DNA of 35,640 nt from Bacillota bacterium (GCA_012521295.1 JAAYMS010000107.1:1-35640), one strand, 5' to 3'. Positions 7,893 to 15,165 are shown, numbered from the stretch's first letter. The notes: generated from the letters alone by a model not told the origin. Numbers and translations: made by a program.

Positions 7893-7921
7893 TTGCCAAA
7901 AATAGTCAGTTGTAGTATAAT
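7893..7921 (+). promoter_or_regulatory. Sigma-A promoter for the c-di-GMP riboswitch transcript
   Basis: TTGCCA at 7893-7898 and a perfect TATAAT at 7916-7921 are separated by 17 bases. Transcription would start near 7928, just before the riboswitch aptamer. Confidence 0.88.
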
Positions 7922-7943
7922 ACAGTTGATATTTAGGACAAGC

Positions 7944-8032
7944 TTCTCGATAAAGGCAAACTCATCGAAAGGTGAGGGCGCAAAGCCACAGGCCTAAGAC
8001 CTTCGTGGTGATGGCGGCTGGGCTGCCGAAGG
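7944..8032 (+). promoter_or_regulatory. Cyclic-di-GMP-I (GEMM) riboswitch aptamer
   Basis: The segment carries the conserved GEMM-I elements in order: GGCAAA (7955-7960), a hairpin with a GAAA loop (CTCA/TGAG arms, 7961-7976), GCGCAAAGCCAC (7978-7989), GGCCTAAG (7991-7998), then a helix CCTTCG (8000-8005) with CGAAGG (8027-8032) enclosing the GGCGGCTGGGCTGCC receptor. The known Vibrio Vc2 aptamer has the same arrangement. It follows a strong promoter and precedes a terminator and a secreted-protein gene, so it should couple that gene to c-di-GMP level. Confidence 0.93.
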
Positions 8033-8049
8033 AAGTGCAGGAAAGGATT

Positions 8050-8083
8050 GCCTGTCATTCCCTTCGGATTGACAGGCTTTCTT
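8050..8083 (+). terminator. Riboswitch expression-platform terminator
   Basis: GCCTGTCA (8050-8057) pairs with TGACAGGC (8070-8077), followed by TTTCTT. Its loop contains CCTTCGG (8061-8067), exactly complementary to CCGAAGG at 8026-8032 in the 3' side of the aptamer. This offers an alternative pairing that would compete with both the aptamer helix and the terminator. Confidence 0.8.
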
Positions 8084-8120
8084 CGAGTGTGTTTCGAACA
8101 TAGGCTTTGTACTACTGACA

Positions 8121-8179
8121 CCCACCAGCTTGTCCTTGGACAAATCGTGAACTCGCCCAAAGGTGGGCAGAAGATCACG
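8121..8179 (+). other. Structured leader between terminator and coding region
   Basis: TTGTCC/GGACAA (8130-8143) forms one hairpin. CGTGA/TCACG (8146-8150 with 8175-8179), enclosing GCCCA/TGGGC (8155-8168), forms a second. CCCACC (8121-8126) could alternatively pair with GGTGGG (8162-8167). The remaining leader up to the ribosome binding site at 8217-8224 shows no other recognised element. Confidence 0.45.
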
Positions 8180-8230
8180 TGCCTGTTAGTGTTAACTCAC
8201 GGGCGGCGGATTACCCAAGGAGGGATTATC

Positions 8231-8707
8231 ATGAGGATGCGTGGGTCATTGCATGTGGTGCTTGTGTTAACCGTATTATTAGGATTCAGCAGTCTCTCAA
8301 ACGCTCGTGTACTAGATAAAGTTGAGATAAAGGTTAGAGTAAATGTCCCAGTAATTCAGCAGCTTGAAATCATCGAACCGGTAGCAGTAAGCTTCAGTTA
8401 TCCCTGGGCAGGTGCAGAAAATGGACAACCTCTAATCTTCCACGACGTTGGCGATGTGTTGGTTCGCAGCAACGCAGATTGGTCGATGGCAATAGACTCA
8501 ACGGCTAGTAGCGGCTTTCGCGTTTGTGTGCGGCCTAGTGGTGAAAGGTTTGCCCAGTGGGTACCAGCCAACGGGTTGACGAGTCTTTATGGATCCCAAG
8601 GCATGAGCAATTTGAGCTGGGATGTGAGGATTGAACCACCACAGAGTACTGAGGTGGCAGCCGGGCACCAGACCGTACGATTTTCCCTGACTATCGGGCA
8701 CATGTAA
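8231..8707 (+). CDS. Secreted beta protein controlled by a c-di-GMP riboswitch
   Basis: ATG at 8231 is 6 bases after AAGGAGGG. The 158-residue product has a signal peptide (cut near SNA-RV), then a beta-rich domain with VEIKVRVNVPVIQQLEI, VLVRSNADWSMAIDS and a final VRFSLTIGHM. Its SN-x-W strand and overall layout resemble secreted fimbrial or coat-type subunits, but I cannot name a family. It has one cysteine. The product of 110-460 aligns by eye with its C-terminal two thirds. Its mRNA has a promoter at 7893, the GEMM-I aptamer and an early terminator, so expression should switch with c-di-GMP, as expected for an adhesin or matrix component. A strong terminator follows, so it is monocistronic. 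Confidence 0.82.
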   Translation: MRMRGSLHVVLVLTVLLGFSSLSNARVLDKVEIKVRVNVPVIQQLEIIEPVAVSFSYPWAGAENGQPLIFHDVGDVLVRSNADWSMAIDSTASSGFRVCVRPSGERFAQWVPANGLTSLYGSQGMSNLSWDVRIEPPQSTEVAAGHQTVRFSLTIGHM

Positions 8708-8731
8708 GTACAGATATCGTCGGCTACGAAC

Positions 8732-8764
8732 GGACTCACTCCGAACGGAGTGGGTCCTCTTTTT
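8732..8764 (+). terminator. Strong intrinsic terminator
   Basis: GGACTCACTCC (8732-8742) pairs with GGAGTGGGTCC (8747-8757), allowing one T-G pair, around a four-base loop, and is followed by TCTTTTT. It ends the riboswitch-controlled gene. Confidence 0.92.
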
Positions 8765-8846
8765 GCCCTTCTGGATAATGCAGGAAGAACGTAATTGTTA
8801 AAGAATATAACAGCGGGGAGGAGGACGTAAAGAAGGGGTGTAGAGG

Positions 8847-10046
8847 ATGGATCGCACTGAGTTCTTGACTCGGATCGGAGAGCAGCCAATTATCAATTCT
8901 CATTCACATCATCTGCCTGACCAGTTTCACCACGACCTTACTCTGGAGAAAATACTGCGCAATTCATACGTGGATTGGTGTGGAGTACCCGTGCCATCCT
9001 TTGACTCTAAAACAGCAGTCTCAGCGTGGCTAGATGCTGTGCGTACCAGGAGCTATTTTGTGTGGCTGGAGAAGGCGCTGATGGAGCTGTATGGAATTGA
9101 CGAACCTCTTCATTCAGGGAACATAGAGGTGTACGACCAGGCCATCCGAAGCGCACATCAAGACGAAGACTGGCATCTGAGTGTGCTGCGGGAGAACTGT
9201 GGGTATGAATCCATCATACTGGACACATATTGGGCACCCGGAGAAGACAATGGACACCGTGAGCTGTTCAAACCAGCCTATCGCATTAACAGCTTTTTTT
9301 ATGGCTACAACCACGCAGCAAGCGACCACAACGGTCACAACATTCAGGTGACCTATAACCGTTCCATCACAGACATCGACGAGTACGTGAGCTTTATGGA
9401 AGAGATTCTTGTAGAGCGTAAGACAGCTGGATGCGTTGTGTTGAAGTGCGCTTTGGCCTACGATCGCGGATTGGACTTCGGTAGCGCCACCAAAGCCGAA
9501 GCCCAGAGAGCTATGGGTCAAGATGATCCAGATGGGATCAATGTAATACGTTTCCAAGATTATATCTTCGACCAGGTCTGCCGTATCGCAGCCGAGTTAG
9601 AACTGCCTATTCAGATTCATACAGGTCTAGGTTTGATGAACCGCACTAATGCGATGCAGCTGCAGCCGCTAATCGCTCGGCATCCCAAGACCACGTTCTT
9701 GCTGATGCATGGGAGCTACCCGTGGACCAGCGATATTTCTGGGCTATGCCATGTTTATCCCAATGTTAGGGCAGATCTCTGCTGGCTTCCCATCATCTCT
9801 CCAACTGCCGCACGGAGATTGCTGCATGAACTGATTGAAGTTTGCGATGCTGACCGGATTATCTGGGGGTGCGACACCTGGACCAGTGAAGAAAGCTATG
9901 GGGCACGTCTGGCTTTCCTAGATGTTCTTTCCCGCGTATTAGTGGAACGGGTCGAGGAGGGGCTCATGCGGCAAGGCGATGCGCTGCGCTTTGCAGAACA
10001 GGTATTGCATAGTAATGCTGCCAAGGTGCTGGGGCTGTCAGATTAA
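8847..10046 (+). CDS. Amidohydrolase superfamily TIM-barrel hydrolase (amidohydrolase 2-like)
   Basis: The 399-residue product has metal-ligand motifs of the amidohydrolase superfamily in the right order: HSHH at 19-22, a candidate lysine in GCVVLKCALAYDR, histidine in PIQIHTGLG, histidine in FLLMHGSYPW and aspartate in IIWGCDTW. It is most like the amidohydrolase 2 / uronate isomerase branch (COG2159-like), whose members act on lactones, decarboxylate, or isomerise sugar acids. The substrate cannot be read from the sequence. There is no signal peptide, so it is cytoplasmic. The start is 8 bases after GAAGGGG. An MFS permease follows 28 bases later, so the pair probably imports and processes one small carbohydrate or acid. 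Confidence 0.85.
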   Translation: MDRTEFLTRIGEQPIINSHSHHLPDQFHHDLTLEKILRNSYVDWCGVPVPSFDSKTAVSAWLDAVRTRSYFVWLEKALMELYGIDEPLHSGNIEVYDQAIRSAHQDEDWHLSVLRENCGYESIILDTYWAPGEDNGHRELFKPAYRINSFFYGYNHAASDHNGHNIQVTYNRSITDIDEYVSFMEEILVERKTAGCVVLKCALAYDRGLDFGSATKAEAQRAMGQDDPDGINVIRFQDYIFDQVCRIAAELELPIQIHTGLGLMNRTNAMQLQPLIARHPKTTFLLMHGSYPWTSDISGLCHVYPNVRADLCWLPIISPTAARRLLHELIEVCDADRIIWGCDTWTSEESYGARLAFLDVLSRVLVERVEEGLMRQGDALRFAEQVLHSNAAKVLGLSD

Positions 10047-10074
10047 GTAACTGCAAAAAATAGGAGGAAGATTC

Positions 10075-11268
10075 GTGTACTCTCTGCTGCTCGTGATTAT
10101 CTACTTAGCGTTTATCAGTCTCGGCCTGCCCGATTCACTCCTTGGTTCCGGTTGGCCTGTTATTCATGGAGAACTGGGAGTCCCCTTATCGTACGCTGGT
10201 ATCATATCCATGATTATTGCTGGCGGGACTATCGTTTCGAGTCTCCTTTCAGACAGATTGACTCGTCGGCTGAAGGCAGGGCTTGTTACCGCCATCAGCG
10301 TCTTCATGACCGCCGCGGCTCTGTGGGGTTTTTCGGTATCAAACTCCTTCGTTCATCTCTGTCTATGGGCGGTACCCTATGGACTTGGTGCCGGAGCTGT
10401 GGATGCGGCGCTGAACAACTATGTGGCTCTACATTACGCAGCACGCCATATGAGCTGGCTGCACTGTTTTTGGGGAGTAGGGGTGAGTATCAGCCCTTAT
10501 ATTATGGGATCTGCTCTAACCCGAGGCCTGAGCTGGCAGCACGGATACTGGACCGTGTCTCTAATCCAATTTGCGCTTACTGCGGTTCTGTTCGCCAGCT
10601 TACCCTTGTGGAAAAAAAGAGACGGCCATCCCGAGAATGGTCCTGTTAGGGCCGCGGAATTAAGCTTAAGAGATGCCTTCAACATTAGGGGTGTTAAGTA
10701 CATCTTAATCGCTTTCTTGGGATACTGTGCCTTTGAGACAACTGCGGGACTATGGGCCAGCAGTTATCTGGTTGAGTTTCGCGGCGTTGACCCCGAGACG
10801 GCTGCCCGGTTTGCGTCCCTGTTCTATCTAGGCATTACCTTTGGCCGTTTTGTGAACGGCTTTATTGCTGATAAGGCCGGCGACCGCAGCTTGATTCGGT
10901 GGGGGATAGTGATCACTATGGTTGGGGCTGGTTTGGCAGCGATTCCACTTGGAACCAACGTTCCAGCCCTTGTCGGATTAGTCATTGCAGGGCTTGGCTG
11001 TGCGCCAATCTATCCCTCTATTATCCATTCGACGCCCGCAAACTTCGGCCCTGAGAACTCTCAGGCTGTGATTGGGATTCAGATGGCCAGTGCCTATGTG
11101 GGCAGCACGTTTATGCCACCGTTGTTTGGCTTCATTGCCCATAACTTAAGCATCGGCCTTTATCCGTGGTATTTGGGAATCTTTTCAGTACTGATGTTGA
11201 TTATGACCGAGGCGCTTAACAAGATTGTGAATAGTAAACCTACTTCCGGCCTTCGGTTATCAAGCTGA
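10075..11268 (+). CDS. MFS transporter, fucose-permease-like
   Basis: The 397-residue product has about 12 hydrophobic segments and the cytoplasmic loop motif SDRLTRRLKAG after the second. A repeat of this loop (ADKAGDRSLIRWG) starts the second half. The pattern SLGLPDSLLGSGWPVIHGEL and the central layout match the FucP/COG0738 group of sugar-proton symporters. The start is GTG, six bases after AGGAGGA. It is co-transcribed with the amidohydrolase, whose substrate or precursor it probably brings in. The operon ends at a strong hairpin 6 bases after the stop. Confidence 0.85.
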   Translation: MYSLLLVIIYLAFISLGLPDSLLGSGWPVIHGELGVPLSYAGIISMIIAGGTIVSSLLSDRLTRRLKAGLVTAISVFMTAAALWGFSVSNSFVHLCLWAVPYGLGAGAVDAALNNYVALHYAARHMSWLHCFWGVGVSISPYIMGSALTRGLSWQHGYWTVSLIQFALTAVLFASLPLWKKRDGHPENGPVRAAELSLRDAFNIRGVKYILIAFLGYCAFETTAGLWASSYLVEFRGVDPETAARFASLFYLGITFGRFVNGFIADKAGDRSLIRWGIVITMVGAGLAAIPLGTNVPALVGLVIAGLGCAPIYPSIIHSTPANFGPENSQAVIGIQMASAYVGSTFMPPLFGFIAHNLSIGLYPWYLGIFSVLMLIMTEALNKIVNSKPTSGLRLSS

Positions 11269-11274
11269 TCAAAA

Positions 11275-11304
11275 GGGGCAGGAGCATAGGCTCCTGCCCT
11301 TATT
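11275..11304 (+). terminator. Bidirectional intrinsic terminator
   Basis: GGGCAGGAGC (11276-11285) and GCTCCTGCCC (11290-11299) form a perfect 10-bp stem with a 4-base ATAG loop. The plus-strand tail is TTATTGT. On the minus strand the stem is followed by CTTTTG, so it can also end the convergent gene at 11341. Confidence 0.85.
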
Positions 11305-11340
11305 GTCTACTTCGCATCTGTGTCGAGCTGATGGCGTATT

Positions 11341-11766
11341 TCACATTTCTCGATGAAGTTTGCCTAAGTTCCAAAGGTAAACGATCCAGCTCAGTACATA
11401 GGCGCCTACGAACATCAGAATAATCTTGGTCTCGGCGCCGAGCAAAGTAGCTAGGATGAACACTGGTAGAGGCAGATAGACTCCAAAGTCAAAGGCTTTA
11501 GCTTTAGCCATCAAATTGATCAGATTGTTCCGTTCGTCATTGGCCTCAATATCAATTGTGCGATTCAGCTGTGGGTTATTCCGTACAATCCGCTCTGTAA
11601 TAGCCTTAGATGCAGCAAAGCCAGCTGTTCCAGAACCCAAACCAATGAGAACACCAGAGAGTACCTTTCCCTCAGGCCCTGCAAAGACAAAGAATCCGAG
11701 TGCGGTAGCAGCAATGCCGAGTAGGAACAGGAGCACAAAGCTAGGATAATAAGATTTACTTTTCAT
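11341..11766 (-). CDS. Small integral membrane protein paired with an XRE regulator
   Basis: The 141-residue product starts at ATG 11766 (MKSKSYYPSF); GGAGG lies 9 bases upstream inside the preceding gene. It has about four hydrophobic helices in two pairs: residues about 8-27 and 35-55, then about 90-108 and 112-132. Between them is a charged linker (NPQLNRTIDIEANDERN). I recognise no named family. Similar small membrane proteins are commonly encoded beside short XRE regulators in Firmicutes. The first 11 bases overlap the regulator gene's end, so the two are translationally coupled. Other in-frame ATG codons at 11775 and 11784 are possible starts. Confidence 0.75.
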   Translation of the reverse strand: MKSKSYYPSFVLLFLLGIAATALGFFVFAGPEGKVLSGVLIGLGSGTAGFAASKAITERIVRNNPQLNRTIDIEANDERNNLINLMAKAKAFDFGVYLPLPVFILATLLGAETKIILMFVGAYVLSWIVYLWNLGKLHREM

Positions 11767-11968
11767 CACTATCATCCTCCTCATAGATAAAAACCTCTTC
11801 GATAGGAAGTTGAAACAGCCTGGCGATCTTAAATGCTAAACTCAAAGATGGATTATACCTGCCGTTTTCGATAGATCCGATGGTCTGACGCGAGACACTC
11901 AGGATATCTGCCAGCTGTTCCTGAGTCATTCCCCTTGCTTTTCTAATTTCGGCAAGTCTGTTGTCCAC
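11756..11968 (-). CDS. Small XRE-family DNA-binding regulator
   Basis: The 70-residue product is a minimal Cro/C1-type helix-turn-helix: NRLAEIRKARGMTQEQLADILSV, then SRQTIGSIENGRYNPSL, which is the classical short-regulator consensus. The last residues are acidic (YEEDDSDEK). GTG at 11968 is chosen because GGAGGTG lies 6 bases upstream; a further in-frame GTG at 11983 is part of that ribosome binding site. It has its own promoter (12007-12035), with an inverted repeat running from near its start into the -10 box, so it probably represses itself and the membrane protein. Confidence 0.9.
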   Translation of the reverse strand: MDNRLAEIRKARGMTQEQLADILSVSRQTIGSIENGRYNPSLSLAFKIARLFQLPIEEVFIYEEDDSDEK

Positions 11969-11981
11969 AGAGGTCACCTCC

Positions 11982-12035
11982 ACTGATGTAAAGTTTTCTT
12001 TCCATCAGTATACACCTCCCACAGACAAATGTCAA
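11982..12035 (-). promoter_or_regulatory. Promoter and likely operator of the XRE gene pair
   Basis: On the minus strand, TTGACA (12035-12030) and TATACT (12012-12007) are 17 bases apart. An inverted repeat ACTGATG (11982-11988) / CATCAGT (12003-12009) overlaps the -10 box and transcript start. TTTCCATCA occurs there and again near 12042-12050, beyond the -35 box. Confidence 0.85.
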
Positions 12036-12063
12036 GGAAGCTTTCCATCAAACGAGAGGGTGC

Positions 12064-12099
12064 AAAAAGAAAAGCCGCCAGGCTGTTCACCTAGCGGCT
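12064..12099 (-). terminator. Intrinsic terminator for the CD3324-like gene
   Basis: On the minus strand, AGCCGC-N-AGG pairs with CCT-N-GCGGCT (12099-12073) and is followed by TTTTCTTTTT (12073-12064). It isolates the upstream minus-strand gene from the XRE promoter. Confidence 0.85.
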
Positions 12100-12109
12100 G
12101 TTGCTAAAT

Positions 12110-12128
12110 GTGGTCTATACTAGACCAC
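12110..12128. repeat. 8-bp inverted repeat
   Basis: GTGGTCTA (12110-12117) and TAGACCAC (12121-12128) flank a 3-base centre. It lies between the CD3324-like gene and its terminator. It could be a regulator dyad or an extra RNA stem. Confidence 0.7.
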
Positions 12129-12171
12129 ACCTCACACTGATCATAATCTATCATCCTCCTTCCCACGTATT

Positions 12172-12216
12172 TGATGCTGGATCCTGCATCAGCTTCATTG
12201 TAGCACTGCTGATGCA
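12172..12216. repeat. Three-arm inverted repeat with two competing hairpins
   Basis: TGATGC (12172-12177) can pair with GCATCA (12186-12191) around a GGATCC centre. Alternatively TGCATCAGC (12185-12193) pairs with GCTGATGCA (12208-12216). The middle arm is shared. There is no T run on either strand. It lies 28 bases past the stop of the CD3324-like gene. Confidence 0.7.
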
Positions 12217-12243
12217 CTTCGGAAGGCAGAATTCATCTAATAA

Positions 12244-12510
12244 TCAATCTTTCCGATACTTCCTTACGATCTTGCGTATACTGTCATAGCCAAGATGATA
12301 ATCTTCCATCAACGTCGCAATTGATGCTCCCTGTCTGTAGCGCTCAGCAATTTCTAAGTTGCGCAGCTTGATCTGCTGCCGCGTTCCATTCTTGGCGCCC
12401 CACTGAGCTCGATCTCCTCTACGGGGGACATAAAGCGCTGCCCCCTGTACATACTGCTGTATCTCAACCAGCAGCTCAGCAGGAAGCACTTCCTCGGCAT
12501 TGAAATACAT
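12244..12510 (-). CDS. CD3324-like small helix-turn-helix protein
   Basis: The 88-residue product has N-terminal MYFNAEEVLPAELLVEIQQYVQG and an aromatic/basic ALYVPRR stretch. It then has WGAKNGTRQQIKLRNLEI and a C-terminal helix-turn-helix-like part (ASIATLMEDYHLGYDSIRKIVRK). This matches the layout of the CD3324 family, small proteins related to the Mor activator fold and widespread in Clostridia. Its target is unknown. The start is 8 bases after AGGGAG. A possible 25-codon ORF precedes it by 48 bases on the same strand, and a terminator follows at 12064-12099. Confidence 0.85.
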   Translation of the reverse strand: MYFNAEEVLPAELLVEIQQYVQGAALYVPRRGDRAQWGAKNGTRQQIKLRNLEIAERYRQGASIATLMEDYHLGYDSIRKIVRKYRKD

Positions 12511-12558
12511 CAGGTCAACTCCCTTGCTTAAGCTGGGCGTCGGCCTGGTAGGTAGAAG

Positions 12559-12636
12559 TTAGATAATTCCTCCTTGGATGGGCCAACGCCAAATGATATC
12601 AATGCGTTTTGTTGTCGTGAGCAGAAAAACCGTCAC
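12559..12636 (-). CDS. Possible 25-residue leader or small peptide
   Basis: GTG at 12636 lies 5 bases after AAAGGAGGTGG, one of the best ribosome binding sites in the window. It opens a 25-codon frame ending TAA at 12559 (sequence MTVFLLTTTKRID then IIWRWPIQGGII). It is hydrophobic at both ends with a KR pair in the middle. It precedes the CD3324-like gene by 48 bases and could be a leader peptide, a small membrane peptide, or chance. The strong ribosome binding site in otherwise empty DNA is the main support. Confidence 0.45.
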   Translation of the reverse strand: MTVFLLTTTKRIDIIWRWPIQGGII

Positions 12637-12750
12637 GTTAGCCACCTCCTTTGACAAGAACTTTTGCCAATAGTTTACATTAAGACGGTTATTTGCACAA
12701 GGGAAAACTCACTTAAATAGGAAAATTCCTAATTGAAGGGAGTGATTTAC

Positions 12751-13308
12751 ATGTTGTTATTGATTATTGCTGCTGCTGTTGTATTGTATGTGATTTCCAC
12801 ATATAACGGTCTTGTTACTCTCCGGGAGCGTGTTAGGAATGCCTGGGCTCAGGTCGATGTTCAGCTGAAGCGTCGGTATGACCTGATTCCCAATTTAGTG
12901 AATACCGTTAAGGCTTACGCCAGTCATGAGAAGGATACACTCGCGCGGATAACCGAAGCACGCAGTAGGGCAATGGGTGCGTCGAGCACGAGTGAACAGA
13001 TTCAAGCAGAGAATGAACTTACGAACACTCTGCGAACGTTGTTTGCTGTGGCTGAGAACTATCCAGATCTCAAGGCCGATGCGAACTTCAGAGAACTCCA
13101 GCAAGAGCTGAGCGATACTGAGAGCAAGATAGCTTTTGCCCGTCAGTTTTTCAATGATACCGTCCAGAAATACAATACCCGCATCGCTGTTTTCCCAGCT
13201 AACATCATAGCTAGGAGTTTCGGTTTTGGTCCAGAAGCCTTTTTCACCCTGGACGATAACGCTGTGCAGCGCGAGAATGTCCGGGTCAGCTTTGACGATC
13301 ACAGCTGA
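12751..13308 (+). CDS. lemA: LemA family membrane protein
   Basis: The 185-residue product has one N-terminal membrane helix (LLLIIAAAVVLYVIST), then the LemA hallmark NGLVTLRERVRNAWAQVDVQ, KRRYDLIPNLVNTVKAYASHE, NYPDLKAD and a C-terminal NTRIAVFPANIIA. ATG at 12751 is 8 bases after AAGGGAG; the TTG at 12733 overlaps that region. LemA proteins are predicted to expose their long coiled part outside the membrane; their biochemical role is not settled. It is followed by a DUF2207 gene 20 bases later, a pairing seen across many bacteria. Confidence 0.95.
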   Translation: MLLLIIAAAVVLYVISTYNGLVTLRERVRNAWAQVDVQLKRRYDLIPNLVNTVKAYASHEKDTLARITEARSRAMGASSTSEQIQAENELTNTLRTLFAVAENYPDLKADANFRELQQELSDTESKIAFARQFFNDTVQKYNTRIAVFPANIIARSFGFGPEAFFTLDDNAVQRENVRVSFDDHS

Positions 13309-13328
13309 GACTTAAGGGGGCTTTCTAA

Positions 13329-15164
13329 ATGACAAGGCGGCTTATGGTCCGCGCAGCGGTGCTGATCCTGGTTCTGGCTAGCTTAGTTGGCTTATCGTCG
13401 GTGGCCCTAGGCCGCAATTATGATTTTCCACACCTGTTGATCGAAGCGCGCATCCTTGAAGATGGTACAGTTCAGATCCGTGAAACTCGCACTGTGGCCT
13501 TTGAAGGCCGCTATACTGGACTGTTTCAATGGATTAGGCTAAATCAAGGGTTGGAGATTACCGACATCCACGTTGGGGAACCAGCGAATCCCTATCAATA
13601 CAACCCATCCCATGATATTGGGCCAAGCTGCACCTATTTTGCGGAGCGGCGGGGCAATCAGATGTACATTGACTGGAGTTTTGAGGCCGCCGATGAAGTG
13701 CGGACTTTCGTTGTGTCTTACACTGTTCACAATGCTGTTTTGGCCCATGATGATGTAGCAGAGTTCTATTACCAGTTTGTTGGGTCCGAATGGGAAAAGG
13801 GTGTGAAAGAGGCAGAAGTAGTTCTGTATCTGCCGCCCGGTGCTGCCAAGGATCAGATTAGAGCTTGGGGGCATGGACCGCTTCACGGTGTCGTGGAGAT
13901 AGTAGATAATCAAACTGTCCGCTGGATCGTTGATGACCTACCTGCCGAGACGATGCTCGAAGGACGTGTAGCTTTTCCACTCAGTCTGGTCCCGCGCGCT
14001 GCGCGCCGTACTGGCGAAGAGGCGCTGCCTAAGATATTAGAAGAAGAAACGGCTTGGGCAGAAGAAGCCAACAGAAAGCGCCAAGCGGCACGTCGCGACA
14101 TCGCATTGGCCACTGCAATCGGTTTGTTCGCCATTGTCGCTCCGGTTGCTTTGTGGTCACGCTACGGGCGTGCTCACAAAGCCGATTTTGATGGCGACTA
14201 CTACCGAGAACTGCCTGCAGACTATACCCCGGCAGAATTAGGCGTTCTTTGGAACAGCGGCAGCGTTACAACGAAAGACTTCACCGCAACAATCCTCGAT
14301 CTTGCGCGCCGCAGGGTGATCAGTATTATCGAAGAAATCCGGGACAACAAAGGGATGTTCAAGAAGCGGACTGAGGTTGATTACGTCTTTACCAAGCTTG
14401 AGTACGAAGGAGTTCTCAAGCTGCATGAGCAGAGTCTGCTCGACTTCTTGTTTGATCAAGCTGCAGGTGGTGCTGGGCAGATTAAGCTTTCAGAGATAGA
14501 ACAGTTTGCCCGTAAAAAGAAACGCACATTCGCGGAGTTTTGGAGAGGGTGGCAGGAAGAAGTAAAACTTACCGCCGAGGATCTCAATTTCTTCGAGAAA
14601 CCAAATCGTGTTCGTGGTGGCGCCGTCCTGGTGGGTATCGGCTCAATGATATTGGCTATGATCGCCTTTGTGATCGGTTGGTTGTTTTCCGGGGTGGCCT
14701 TGATTCTTGCCAGTATAACTCTGACCATCACAGGTGCTGCTCTGCAGCGGCGATCGGTACGGGGTCAGAACGATTATGTGCGCTGGAAGGCCTTCCGCAG
14801 GTTCCTCCTGCATTTCTCCGAATTAGATCGGCATGAGGTGCCGTCGCTGATTATCTGGGAGCATTATCTGGTTTATGCAGTCACCTTAGGCGTGGCGCAG
14901 CAGGTGATTAAGCAGTTGGAGATCGTATTCCCGAATCTCGAAGATCAGAACTACCGGTTTGGCTACGGATGGTACTATTATCATCTCGGTTCAGCAAACA
15001 GCCTCAATCAAGGCTTAAGCAGCTTAACAACGAAGATCGAGCAGAGCTTTACACAATCGATTCAGGCCGCTGTCGGACAGACATCGTCTGGTTCTGGTAT
15101 GGGAGGAAGCTTCTCAGGAGGCGGTGGCGGCGGTTTCGGCGGTGGCGGTGGGGGAGCTCGTTAG
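13329..15164 (+). CDS. DUF2207 family membrane protein
   Basis: The 611-residue product has a signal peptide (about 1-28) and a beta-rich extracytoplasmic domain (about 30-225: ILEDGTVQIRETRTVAFEG, FQWIRL). A membrane helix lies near 258-276, a cytoplasmic domain starts YTPAELGVLWNSGSVTTKDFTATI, and two hydrophobic helices lie near 435-475. A glycine-rich tail (GGSFSGGGGGGFGGGG) ends the protein. This is the standard DUF2207 architecture, including the tail. The start is 8 bases after AAGGGGG. It is in operon with lemA. The function of the pair is unknown, with a cell-envelope role likely. Confidence 0.93.
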   Translation: MTRRLMVRAAVLILVLASLVGLSSVALGRNYDFPHLLIEARILEDGTVQIRETRTVAFEGRYTGLFQWIRLNQGLEITDIHVGEPANPYQYNPSHDIGPSCTYFAERRGNQMYIDWSFEAADEVRTFVVSYTVHNAVLAHDDVAEFYYQFVGSEWEKGVKEAEVVLYLPPGAAKDQIRAWGHGPLHGVVEIVDNQTVRWIVDDLPAETMLEGRVAFPLSLVPRAARRTGEEALPKILEEETAWAEEANRKRQAARRDIALATAIGLFAIVAPVALWSRYGRAHKADFDGDYYRELPADYTPAELGVLWNSGSVTTKDFTATILDLARRRVISIIEEIRDNKGMFKKRTEVDYVFTKLEYEGVLKLHEQSLLDFLFDQAAGGAGQIKLSEIEQFARKKKRTFAEFWRGWQEEVKLTAEDLNFFEKPNRVRGGAVLVGIGSMILAMIAFVIGWLFSGVALILASITLTITGAALQRRSVRGQNDYVRWKAFRRFLLHFSELDRHEVPSLIIWEHYLVYAVTLGVAQQVIKQLEIVFPNLEDQNYRFGYGWYYYHLGSANSLNQGLSSLTTKIEQSFTQSIQAAVGQTSSGSGMGGSFSGGGGGGFGGGGGGAR

Positions 15165-15165
15165 C

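Noticed and set aside
12603-12720. Promoter for lemA (TTGACA at 12651)
   Set aside because: No -10 hexamer with more than three consensus bases lies at 16-18 bases spacing, so I could not support it.
13539-13913. Minus-strand open frame inside the DUF2207 gene
   Set aside because: It is antisense to a well-supported gene, with no ribosome binding site or recognisable motif.
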